NCBI GenBank assembly: GCA_020882975.1
Contig: JAHRFD010000016.1
Coordinates: 1-64,000 of the forward strand
DNA length: 64,000 nucleotides
Direction: 5' to 3'
From: Microcoleus sp. EPA2
GTDB taxonomy: Bacteria; Cyanobacteriota; Cyanobacteriia; Cyanobacteriales; Microcoleaceae
The translations under genes were made by a program, and so were the position numbers. Each line of letters starts with the position of its first letter. Within the stretch, counting starts at the first letter, position 1. The notes under the pieces were generated by a model. That model saw only the letters and a program-made list of their open reading frames with translations, was not told the DNA's origin and made no database searches. This document shows, in pieces, positions 1 to 7,765 of this stretch.

Positions 1-994
1 TTTCGGCTCGTCAAGCTCTTTTCCGGTTATTTTGGCGATTACACCTGATTTCCTTCCTTTTTACTTGACTTTTTTTTCGTTGTTTGTGATATTGAGTATC
101 AGCTACTGCTTTTACTCTCTATCTCTTATTTTTGTGACGAGGTTAATAGTGATTTAAGCTTTCAAACTATTCTTTTTTCTAGGTTCGGTGTTTACCTTCC
201 GGTCGTGGTTCGGTGAACCGCTTTCCTTTTGGCGCTTTTCAAGAATAGCCTAATAACCAGGGTGATGCGAGTAGAGGGAACCGAATCTTTTTGTAGTAAT
301 TTTTCTACTTTCTTATTTATCGTAAGTATGGTATAATCCACAGATTTTGTTTGTATAGCCGTCAATACTCCTCCCATAAAGAAATCCCCAGAAGGGTGAT
401 AATCTGTTCCCATCCCAAGACAGAAGCTCTAATTTCTATATTTGTTATGGCAATGACCCGTGTTAGGACACAAAGGGTAAGACATCCTCGATCGCCAGAA
501 CGTAAGGAATCGAACTGATCGAGCTGTTTACGAATTCGACTACGCGAGCGGATAAGCGGATAAACAGAGAGTGTCCAAAAACTGACAAGAACTGCAAAAG
601 CTTGTGGCGCGGGTATCCCACCCGATCGCCCAATTAAATTTAAATATCTAACACATCAATATAATGGTGGCGATTATCATTGTATTTAATTGAGCGAGTC
701 CGATCGCCCAAACGAGGAGAACTCGCACCACAAATCTGTATCGGTGGGTGGGAAGAACAGTGTTTCAACTTAGATTGACTCACCAGGAGACTTCTGAGGC
801 GATCGGGATGACGCGGATTACGGTGAGGTGGCTGATGTGTGGCTGGGAGGAAGAGCGAATTATCGATCGCACTCACCCTCAATATTGTATATAACATTAG
901 ATTTGTCTGGAAAAGGGATGACAGTGAAGTGTTTCTGAGTCATCAGCTAACTGAGCAATAATTCTAGGGCTTGCGCTTAAAGCCATTTAACTAA
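1..994. other. Gene-poor left end
   Basis: I see no convincing gene in this roughly 1-kb stretch. The only longer open frames (192-413 and 640-897, both minus) have unlike-protein composition, no good ribosome-binding site and no family I recognise. The first 48 bases are open on the plus strand and end in TGA, so they could be the last codons of a gene lying to the left, but 15 residues are too few to judge. A weak inverted repeat CAATTAAAT / ATTTAATTG lies at 631-639 and 684-692, flanked by GATCGCCC motifs. Confidence 0.4.
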
Positions 995-1795
995 CTAAGG
1001 CAAAACTCTAATTCCACCCCGACAAACTATTTCCCCGGTATTCAAAATTAACTCCTCAATTTCAACTTCTGGTCCGAAATCAATTTTAAAACTATCTACA
1101 ATATGCTTAGTGGATGATTGTGAAAATTCGATTTCTGGATTCTCTAACATCAATTCGTGACTGCTCAACATCCGCAAACCAGTCCGCAATACAAAGGGGA
1201 TTTGCCTACCTTCAGGGTGCAAAATAACAGCAGAAAGCGTTAACAAACCTGCATCAATTGCTATTTGCGAATTTTGTAGTAATGTTAGAGGCTGTTCCCG
1301 ATCGCCTAGCGGCAGTATTGGTATCAAAAAATCGCTCAAAGCATTAGCAAGTAAAGGTGCTTTCAGCGACGCATTTAAATCGGATTGAATTAGCCGTAAA
1401 ACGCCGAATACGGGAAAGGATTCTAAAAGGCGCAGTGGTTGACCTTTGATAACTTGACCGAGGTTAACGCGGATGCCAGCACCCTCTAGGGCGATGGAGG
1501 TTAGATGCAGTCCCTGATAGACAGCACCGCGAGCTGTTACGGTTACTTTGGGGATCGCACCACTGAAGATTTGTCGATCGCTCCCCTCAATTTTCACGCT
1601 CAACTCTGACACCTGCTGAACTTGCGATCGCAGCCACAACTGCACCGCCGGAGACAGCACTGCACTGGCGATTCGGCTGCCTTGACTCCTTGATGGTATC
1701 CCCGAACCCTGCGGCTGACCGACATTAGCACCTCCCAGTTCGCCACTAGGGCCAGATCCATTGTCAAATTCCCAAGAATTGCGATCGACTGTCAT
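995..1795 (-). CDS. DUF2993 (LmeA-like) phospholipid-binding protein
   Basis: A 266-residue protein of the cyanobacterial DUF2993 family, related to actinobacterial LmeA, whose members bind phospholipids; no enzymatic activity is established. The N-terminus is Gly/Ser/Pro-rich (about 30 residues), then a beta-rich body with the repeated pattern of the family (VTVTARGAVYQGLHLTSIALEGAGIRVN split over residues 80-110) and a C-terminal strand ending GEIVCRGGIRVLP. The frame is open 13 codons further up to 1834, but the ATG at 1793-1795 (start of MTVDRN) gives the protein its usual beginning and I prefer it. No obvious operon partner. There is no clear signal peptide, so a peripheral membrane location is inference. 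Confidence 0.75.
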   Translation of the reverse strand: MTVDRNSWEFDNGSGPSGELGGANVGQPQGSGIPSRSQGSRIASAVLSPAVQLWLRSQVQQVSELSVKIEGSDRQIFSGAIPKVTVTARGAVYQGLHLTSIALEGAGIRVNLGQVIKGQPLRLLESFPVFGVLRLIQSDLNASLKAPLLANALSDFLIPILPLGDREQPLTLLQNSQIAIDAGLLTLSAVILHPEGRQIPFVLRTGLRMLSSHELMLENPEIEFSQSSTKHIVDSFKIDFGPEVEIEELILNTGEIVCRGGIRVLP

Positions 1796-2347
1796 AAAAG
1801 ATTTCAGAATTGGAACTTTAATATTCAAACACAAAAATTACACCATCTGGGCTGCTTGAGCTGCGGGGATTCTCGCTGATTCCCCATCGCCGAAAGTAGG
1901 GAAAATTGTCCCCGCTAGCTCCCTGGTTGCCAGCGTTGTCATGTATGGAAGCTCAGACTACCGCAAATTTAACTATAAACCTAGTATTTGTTTTAGTGTT
2001 AGTTTATAATTGTCTCGTCTAACCCCGCACCTTTGTAACCAGCAGTCGAGCGAAGGTGCAGGAATTGCGATCGAGAGTGAAAACCCAGAGTTTTCATACA
2101 ATCTCCAGGGTTATTGCATCGGGACAATCTGCTGATGTGCCAACCTTTGTACGGTTTCGCCAACAGTATAATTTGTTCAAAATCAGGAAATAAAGTTTAC
2201 AAAATTTCCGATTTGCGATGTCAGATTTACAACGTCAGATAGCGCCTAACACATACCACAGACACCTATTGCTTAATTGGTCGGGGCTAAATGTATCGAA
2301 AGCATCCAAAATAAAACTATTCCTGTAACGTAACATTTATACATAGT

Positions 2348-2515
2348 TTGTCTAAATCGTGTCAAGATTTAGCTGGACTGCAATCCAAGCAACAACTTTA
2401 CGAAGCTGTCGGCCCAGGAGTCCATAAACCCCCAAGAAATTTAGGGGTATTGGAAGAAAAAGATTCACCAACTTTTAAATCCAAAGTCACACCAGTGTTG
2501 ATGAGACACCGTTAA
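2348..2515 (+). pseudogene. Possible gene remnant (C-terminal-like fragment)
   Basis: This frame has TTG at its first codon and TAA at 2513-2515. It translates to 55 residues whose second half (LYEAVGPGVHKPP then RNLGVLEEKDSPTFKSKV) has the composition of real protein, unlike the surrounding AT-rich DNA. No ATG or ribosome-binding site precedes it and the frame closes just upstream (TAA near 2313). I read it as the 3' end of a decayed gene, but I do not recognise the family. Confidence 0.2.
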
Positions 2516-2543
2516 TCAATTCAACCTGTCGTATTTCCCCCCC

Positions 2544-2561
2544 CCCAACTCTTGAGTTGGG
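2544..2561. repeat. C-tract and 8-bp hairpin upstream of rRNA pseudouridine synthase
   Basis: CCCAACTC-TT-GAGTTGGG forms a perfect 8-bp stem directly after a run of ten C residues (2537-2546), ending 18 bases before the ATG at 2580. It occupies the place where a ribosome-binding site would lie, so it may affect initiation; it may equally be a terminator for upstream transcription or a dispersed repeat. Confidence 0.5.
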
Positions 2562-2579
2562 CGTTTCCAAACTCCCGTC

Positions 2580-3374
2580 ATGTCAGATGAAAGGCTACAA
2601 AAAATCCTCGCCCAGTGGGGCATCGCCTCTCGCCGTCAAGCTGAACAAATGATGATCGCTGGACGAGTGCGAGTCAATGGTCAGGTCGTGAATTTAGGAC
2701 AAAAAGCTAATCCAGATATCGATCTGATCGAAGTCGATGGAGTGCCGGTCAAGGCGACAGAACGACCAGCGTCAGTCTATCTGTTACTTCACAAACCCCC
2801 TGGGGTAGTTTCGACTTGCAGCGACCCCAGGGCGCGATCGAAAGTTCTGGACTTGCTGCCTCCCAAACTACGTTCAGGTCAAGGCATCCACCCGGTAGGA
2901 CGCTTAGATGCAGATTCTACGGGCGCACTGCTACTCACTAATGATGGTAAGCTGACATTTTGTTTGACTCATCCGCGTCATTCGATATCCAAAACTTATC
3001 AGGTTTGGGTGCAGGGGCATCCTCCCGAACCGATACTGGAAGCGTGGCGTCAGGGGATCGTCTTGGCCGGCAGAAAGACTATGCCAGCTCAAGTTGAAGT
3101 CTTAGAGCGCACTCGCAACGAAACCATGTTGTCCGTTATTTTATCAGAAGGGAGAAATCGACAAATTCGGCGAACCGCCGAGCAGTTAGGATATCCTGTG
3201 CTGGGCCTGCACCGCACAGCCATTGGCTCGATTCAATTGCAGCCACCTTCGGAGCCAATATTGCCAGTAGGCTGCTTCCGACCTCTTACAAATTCTGAAA
3301 TTATTTTTTTATGGAGTCTAGTCAACCTAACCTCAACCAATGTGCCAGTCAACATCAGGAAGCACAGCCTATGA
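2580..3374 (+). CDS. rRNA pseudouridine synthase (RsuA/RluB/E/F family)
   Basis: This 264-residue enzyme isomerises a specific uridine of ribosomal RNA to pseudouridine. An S4 RNA-binding domain occupies residues 3-50 (RLQKILAQWGIASRRQAE...GRVRVNG), followed by the catalytic fold: the HKPPG motif near residue 70, the GRLDADSTGALLLTNDG motif with the catalytic Asp near 115, and the SEGRNRQIRR motif near 190. The length and order match RsuA/RluB-type enzymes. The exact target base cannot be told from sequence. The stop overlaps the start of the next gene by ATGA, so the two are probably translationally coupled. Confidence 0.93.
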   Translation: MSDERLQKILAQWGIASRRQAEQMMIAGRVRVNGQVVNLGQKANPDIDLIEVDGVPVKATERPASVYLLLHKPPGVVSTCSDPRARSKVLDLLPPKLRSGQGIHPVGRLDADSTGALLLTNDGKLTFCLTHPRHSISKTYQVWVQGHPPEPILEAWRQGIVLAGRKTMPAQVEVLERTRNETMLSVILSEGRNRQIRRTAEQLGYPVLGLHRTAIGSIQLQPPSEPILPVGCFRPLTNSEIIFLWSLVNLTSTNVPVNIRKHSL

Positions 3375-4246
3375 CAAAGAATTTATTTTTTTTACTTTTC
3401 AAAACCCCTAAAAAAAAGCTGCCTTCCCAAGAGGCAGAACGCGCCCAAAAGCTAGCAGAAATTGGCGCAAAACTCCGCCAGTTCCGGGAAAAAGAGTCGA
3501 TTTGCTTGGACAAAGTAGCTGTGGTGACGATGATTCGGCGGGATCTGCTACAGGCGATCGAGGATGGTCAACTAGATCGACTGCCCGAACCAGTCTATAC
3601 TCAAGGTTTGATCAAGCGGTACGCGGAGGTCATGGGTTTGGACGGGGCTGAGTTTGCGGACTGTTTCCCGATCGAACCAGCACCTCGATCGGTACCCAAG
3701 TTATCCTGGCAAGAATGGCCTCAGTTGCGGCCGATGCACTTGTACCTGTTTTACACATTTCTAATTATATTTTCGGTCAATAGCTTGTCTCAATTGATGG
3801 GGGGTTCCTTCACAGGAAGAAACGAGCTGGTCAAAGAAAAACTCGCACTCCAAGAACAACAAGCCCGTTTAGCAGCCGAGTCCGATCGCGTCGCCAAAAA
3901 GCAGAAAGTGGATACTTACACAACTCTACAAGCTGGCACAAAAAAGGGAAATTTAAATAAATCTGGCGATAAACCAGTAATGGTTAGCGTCACTTTCAAG
4001 GAAGAATCGTGGTTGCAAATTGAAATCGATGGCAAAACCGAGTTTGAGGGAACTTTGCCTTCTGGGACTCAGCGAACTTGGCAAGCTAAAGACAAATTAG
4101 TGGTGGTGGCTGGCAATGCCGGCGGGGTACTAATTGCCTTTAATAACGGACAAGCCGAGCAACTCGGAGACCCTGGAGTTGTCAAAGAAGTTGTTTTCAA
4201 AGCTGACGAACTCAAGCCTTCAGAAAAAGCCAAAAATGAAGGCTAG
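3371..4246 (+). CDS. RodZ-like HTH/DUF4115 membrane protein
   Basis: A 291-residue RodZ-like protein. An N-terminal Cro/C1-type helix-turn-helix (about residues 25-95, with LRQFREKESICLDKVAVVT and YTQGLIKRYAEVMG) is followed by a transmembrane segment (LYLFYTFLIIFSVNSLSQL, about 127-145), a Lys/Gln-rich coiled linker, and a C-terminal DUF4115 beta domain (EESWLQIEIDGKTEFEGTL). Such proteins link MreB-type cytoskeleton to the envelope in other bacteria; that role here is inferred. I place the start at the ATG at 3371, with AGGA at 3357-3360, giving an ATGA overlap with the upstream pseudouridine synthase. The frame is open to 3311, but that start would lie inside the neighbour. Confidence 0.85.
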   Translation: MTKNLFFLLFKTPKKKLPSQEAERAQKLAEIGAKLRQFREKESICLDKVAVVTMIRRDLLQAIEDGQLDRLPEPVYTQGLIKRYAEVMGLDGAEFADCFPIEPAPRSVPKLSWQEWPQLRPMHLYLFYTFLIIFSVNSLSQLMGGSFTGRNELVKEKLALQEQQARLAAESDRVAKKQKVDTYTTLQAGTKKGNLNKSGDKPVMVSVTFKEESWLQIEIDGKTEFEGTLPSGTQRTWQAKDKLVVVAGNAGGVLIAFNNGQAEQLGDPGVVKEVVFKADELKPSEKAKNEG

Positions 4247-4249
4247 TTG

Positions 4250-4336
4250 GTAATTGGTAATGGGTAATAGTTAGTTGTTACTTGTTAGTAGTTAATATTT
4301 TTTCTCATAACAAATAACAAATAACAAATTACCCAT
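4250..4336. repeat. Short tandem repeats (TTAGTAGTTA / AACAAAT type)
   Basis: Between the convergent RodZ-like and malQ genes lie imperfect short repeats (GGTAATTGGTAATGGGTAAT, TTAGTTGTTACTTGTTAGTAG, then AACAAAT copies). These heptamer-like arrays recur through the window and are typical of filamentous cyanobacteria. I see no coding capacity. Confidence 0.7.
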
Positions 4337-4338
4337 TT

Positions 4339-5847
4339 TTAATTTCTCTTAGGGGAACGCCCGCAGATGTAAGTCATGGTTTTGAGTCGATCGCGCACTT
4401 CCCAATTCAAAGCTTCTGCCCGATATCGCCACCCCCAATTTCCCTCTGCTTTCCCTGGAAAATTCATCCTGGCATCTGTACCCAAACCCAACAAGTCTTG
4501 AAACGGAACAACTGCCAAATTAGCAATCGATCCCCAAGCCATGCGGATTAAAGACCAATGAATCCCTTGGGGATCGAGGCAGCCCAAATAACGATAAACA
4601 TCTTCTCTTTCGTAGTGTTGAAGTTGATTGAACCATCCGACAGTCGTATCGTTGTCGTGAGTGCCGGTGTAGACTACACAGTTGCGTTCGTAGTTAAAAG
4701 GCAAAAAAGGTTCATCGGGACCTGAGTTAAAAGCGAACTGCAAAATCTTCATTCCCGGAAACTCAAATCGATCGCGCAAAGCTTCCACTTCAGGAGTAAT
4801 TAACCCTAAATCCTCAGCGATAATTGGCAGGTTGCCAAACTTCTCGTTAATTACCTCAAACAAAGCGGTTCCCGGCGCTTGAATCCACTCTCCCTCGATC
4901 GCATTTTTTTTGCCACGCTTAACAGCCCAGTATGCCTCAAATCCTCTAAAGTGGTCTATTCGAGTCACGTCTACATAATCAAAAATCGCTTCAAAACGCT
5001 GCACCCACCACTGGAAATTATTTGCTTGCAACTCCTCCCAATTGTAGACAGGGTTGCCCCACAATTGACCTGTACTGCTGAAGTAATCAGGGGGAACTCC
5101 CGCCATTAAAGCTGGTTCTCCCGTGGGTTCATCCAAGCAGAATGTTTCGGGATGAGACCACACATCTGCGCTATCGTGAGCTACATAAATTGGAATGTCA
5201 CCAATAATTTTAATGTCCCGCAGGTTAGCATAACGTTTCAACTCCGTCCACTGGCGAAAAAACTCAAACTGGACGTATTTGTAGTAATAAATTTCAGCAT
5301 TTAGCTGCTGCCGCCACTTGTCTAGCGCATCGGGTTTTCGATGAGCAATATCTGGTTCCCAATTGTTCCAGCTAACACCACCAAAGGATTCTTTGAGAGC
5401 CATAAACAAGGCATAATCTTCCAGCCATATCGCTTTGCTTTCACAAAAAGCCGAAAATTCTCTTTGCTGAACCGGCGATGCTTTCGTCTTAAAATTTTCG
5501 GAGGCTTTTTTGAGCAATGGCAATTTCAGAGCCACTGCGCGCTCGAACTCTACATAGTCGAGGGGAAATTCCGGCCAATTAGCCAAGTCTTCATCTGTTA
5601 CCAATTGCTCGTCTCGCAATATTTCCGGGCTGATCAGCATCGGATTTCCTGCCATTGCTGAATAGCACGAATAAGGAGAATTGCCGTATCCTGTGGGGCC
5701 CAGTGGCAATATTTGCCAGTATTGCTGGTCGCTTTCTACTAAAAAGTCAATAAAGCGATAGGCTTCTATTCCCATGTCGCCTACGCCGAATCGACTGGGA
5801 AAGGATGTGGGGTGGACTAGAATACCGCTAGATCTGGGAAAAAGCAT
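4339..5847 (-). CDS. malQ: 4-alpha-glucanotransferase (amylomaltase, GH77)
   Basis: This 502-residue enzyme transfers alpha-1,4-glucan segments between chains or to glucose, in glycogen/maltodextrin turnover. It has the usual length for bacterial MalQ. GH77 landmarks are visible: the N-terminal RSSGILVHPTSFPSRFGVGD and QYWQILPLGPTGYGNSPY, the nucleophile Asp in VTRIDHFRGFEAYW, the acid/base Glu in IIAEDLGLITPEV, and the third carboxylate in TGTHDNDTTVGW. The ATG at 5845-5847 fits orthologues. It is a single gene, convergent with the RodZ-like gene. No regulatory site was recognised. Confidence 0.96.
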   Translation of the reverse strand: MLFPRSSGILVHPTSFPSRFGVGDMGIEAYRFIDFLVESDQQYWQILPLGPTGYGNSPYSCYSAMAGNPMLISPEILRDEQLVTDEDLANWPEFPLDYVEFERAVALKLPLLKKASENFKTKASPVQQREFSAFCESKAIWLEDYALFMALKESFGGVSWNNWEPDIAHRKPDALDKWRQQLNAEIYYYKYVQFEFFRQWTELKRYANLRDIKIIGDIPIYVAHDSADVWSHPETFCLDEPTGEPALMAGVPPDYFSSTGQLWGNPVYNWEELQANNFQWWVQRFEAIFDYVDVTRIDHFRGFEAYWAVKRGKKNAIEGEWIQAPGTALFEVINEKFGNLPIIAEDLGLITPEVEALRDRFEFPGMKILQFAFNSGPDEPFLPFNYERNCVVYTGTHDNDTTVGWFNQLQHYEREDVYRYLGCLDPQGIHWSLIRMAWGSIANLAVVPFQDLLGLGTDARMNFPGKAEGNWGWRYRAEALNWEVRDRLKTMTYICGRSPKRN

Positions 5848-6114
5848 AATCTATCTCAAGATATAGGAGTTCAACGTTGACAATTTTACCGATCTTCCCT
5901 ACAGGTTAAACTTCGGAGTTTTTCGGGTTTTTTTCAGTGCAATTACTTTTGTGATTGTCTCATATTTTGGTTGGAGTGTGTTTGACCAATAGTTTGATTT
6001 TCCTTAAGCGATCGCAGCCGATAGATTCATTTTCCGAGTTCATCAATGCTCTCTGGGTTTTTGAGAAATGATTCTAACTTTTCCCAAGAATTTTACAGTA
6101 AATAAACATGAATT
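5848..6114. other. Intergenic region between malQ and psbY
   Basis: AT-rich, non-coding. It should contain the malQ promoter near its left end. No gene or conserved motif is recognised apart from the psbY terminator that bounds it on the right. Confidence 0.4.
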
Positions 6115-6150
6115 AGCCGACTGTTTTTGTATCTTAAGAAACAGTCGGCT
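6115..6150 (-). terminator. Rho-independent-like terminator of psbY
   Basis: AGCCGACTGTTT (6115-6126) and AAACAGTCGGCT (6139-6150) form a perfect 12-bp stem with a 12-base loop, 27 bases beyond the psbY stop codon. A T-rich tract after the stem in the minus direction is weak, so the efficiency is uncertain, but its position fits a terminator or 3' stabiliser. Confidence 0.75.
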
Positions 6151-6177
6151 CGGAAAGTAGCTGTAAATAAGCTAAGT

Positions 6178-6303
6178 TTAAGTTTGCTTGTTCAACAATT
6201 TCTGAACTTGTGTCAGAGCAATAGCGCCGATGTTGTATACGGCCCAGCCGCCCGCCAACAAAACGGGCATCAATACTATTAGTATCCGCAGGTCAAAATC
6301 CAT
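6178..6303 (-). CDS. psbY: Photosystem II protein PsbY
   Basis: A 41-residue one-helix membrane protein bound at the edge of photosystem II near cytochrome b559. The sequence begins MDFDLRILIVLMPVLLAGG and continues WAVYNIGAIALTQVQKLL; the LxPVLxAxGWAVYNIG core is the PsbY signature. One transmembrane segment covers about residues 5-25, with a short basic tail. A strong ribosome-binding site GGAGGAG lies at 6309-6315, 5 bases before the ATG. It is preceded by several hundred bases without a gene and followed by a perfect hairpin terminator, so it is probably monocistronic. Confidence 0.93.
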   Translation of the reverse strand: MDFDLRILIVLMPVLLAGGWAVYNIGAIALTQVQKLLNKQT

Positions 6304-6379
6304 TGTTTCTCCTCCTAAAGTTTTTTCACAAATTCTGTTGACTCTCCCCAGTTAAGCTCACGCCGGGATGCTTAAGACT

Positions 6380-6600
6380 GGGCGGCCTTAATATCCCTAT
6401 TGCTGGGGTTTCCGGGCGCAATCCTGTTGCCAAACATGGCGGTCTGCTATCCTAGTGTGGCCACTAGCTCCTCGGTCGTAACTTTCCCCCTGTCGGGGGG
6501 TAGGTTTTAATGTCTTGTACTGACAAGTCCTTGGAGACCTCTGCGTAAAAGCAAGTCTTGAACAGGCCGGATACCTATTCCACAATCATGATGACAGAGG
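6380..6600 (-). other. Structured region upstream of psbY (possible leader or small RNA)
   Basis: A GC-richer block between AT-rich flanks containing three perfect small hairpins: CTAGTG/CACTAG (6452-6467), CCCCC/GGGGG (6486-6500) and CTTGT/ACAAG (6514-6527). A 62-codon frame at 6397-6585 has unnatural composition and is not a gene. I could not match the block to RNase P RNA, tmRNA, SRP RNA, a cobalamin riboswitch or the tRNA-Leu intron. It may be a long psbY leader or an independent non-coding RNA; the strand is assumed from psbY. Confidence 0.35.
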
Positions 6601-6881
6601 TGTATTTGACTAGGCAAAAACACTGGGTTAACATGATTCGGCACGATCGGTAAATCAAGGCAGGATTTATCCTGCAACTACCTTCGATCCCTCGACTCAA
6701 GTCAAGCAGGTTTTCCGGCTATTCTTTATAATCTATTTTTATCTTATTGTGTCACCATTCTTCAGACTAAACAAGCTAATCTTTGCCACTGAAAGTTCGA
6801 TCGCCCCCGCCATCTGGCCATCTCGCCCGGTGGGCGTGAGTCGAAATGGTCGATCGCCTCGCACAGCAGGACATCCCAGGA

Positions 6882-7640
6882 TCAGGCCATAATTTGTCTA
6901 GCAATCCCTTCCACCACCGCAGTTAGGGGATCGTTGGGGTAATGCAAAGCAAAAACTCCCTTACTCGCCAGCAGCATCATTTTGTCGCTGTGGGGCAGAA
7001 CTCCTACCACTGGGATCTTGTATATCGTCTCTACTTGCTGCTTCAAATCATCAAAGTCCAGGGATTCCGGGGCTTTATTGATAGTCATCAAGATCTTTGG
7101 CACTTCTAATTGCCTCGCTACATCTACCGTCACAGCCGTTCCTTGAAAGTCTTGCTGATCGGGACGCAGGATCAGCAGCAGAATATCGGAAATTGTAATA
7201 CTGAGCAGAGTTTCTTCGTTGAGGCCAGGGTGAGTGTCGATAAATAGGTAATCTAAATCCAGAACCTCGATCAGCTCTTCAAAACCGTCCGTCAGCAATC
7301 CTACGTCGTAGCCTTCGCGCAAAACTCGTGCGATTTCTCCTGCTTTAATGCTCGAAGGGATCAGGTAGAGTTCGCCCTTATTTGCTAATTGGGGCAATAG
7401 GGAAGTTACTTTGCAGGCTGTATCGGCGATCGGACATCGGCCCCATAGGTAATCATTCAGACAGCGATCCATATTGTTTTCAGTGAAACCGAACAATACA
7501 TGAATCCCAGGGGATTGAATATCGGTGTCTACAATAGCCACCCGATTTCCTTTGCTAGCGATGATAGATGCCAGGTTTGCTGTCGTGTTCGATTTGCCAG
7601 TTCCACCCCGGTAGGAGTGGACAGAGATGGTTTTGGACAT
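6882..7640 (-). CDS. ParA/MinD-family ATPase with altered Walker A
   Basis: A 252-residue P-loop ATPase of the MinD/ParA superfamily, which usually position protein complexes or DNA. The deviant Walker A reads YRGGTGKSN (residues 10-18): the signature first lysine of KGGxGKT is Arg11, while the second lysine, K16, is kept. Switch I-like DTDIQSPGIHVLFG follows and a DTHPGL motif (about 135-140) occupies the Walker B position. It lies 125 bases downstream of the CHASE2 gene on the same strand, so co-expression is likely. No helix-turn-helix or DNA partner (ParB) is present. I infer a scaffold or positioning role for the CHASE2 membrane protein rather than plasmid partition. Confidence 0.85.
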   Translation of the reverse strand: MSKTISVHSYRGGTGKSNTTANLASIIASKGNRVAIVDTDIQSPGIHVLFGFTENNMDRCLNDYLWGRCPIADTACKVTSLLPQLANKGELYLIPSSIKAGEIARVLREGYDVGLLTDGFEELIEVLDLDYLFIDTHPGLNEETLLSITISDILLLILRPDQQDFQGTAVTVDVARQLEVPKILMTINKAPESLDFDDLKQQVETIYKIPVVGVLPHSDKMMLLASKGVFALHYPNDPLTAVVEGIARQIMA

Positions 7641-7765
7641 GGTTTAGTTTGGAGTGTGAGATGAGGAAGCAAATTACTACTTTCACATCCTCCGCTACCA
7701 TTCGACCCTTTGACAAGCTATTAACAGTCGATCGTCAGTTTATTGAGATACTGTTCTGGAGATGT

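Larger units (their letters stand above)
1796..2579. other. Long intergenic region
   Basis: Nearly 800 bases without an intact recognisable gene. It holds a coding-like fragment at 2348-2515 and a C-tract plus hairpin just before the pseudouridine synthase (2544-2561). A 25-codon ATG frame at about 1944-2021 encodes a hydrophobic stretch but matches no small photosystem subunit that I know. Confidence 0.4.

Noticed and set aside
6397..6585. 62-codon minus-strand frame upstream of psbY
   Set aside because: Composition is unlike protein (Arg/Gln/Cys-rich, no family), no ribosome-binding site, and the DNA is full of small hairpins; better read as non-coding.
6882..7640. Plasmid partition ParA
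   Set aside because: No parB or centromere-like iterons, chromosomal housekeeping neighbours, and linkage to CHASE2.
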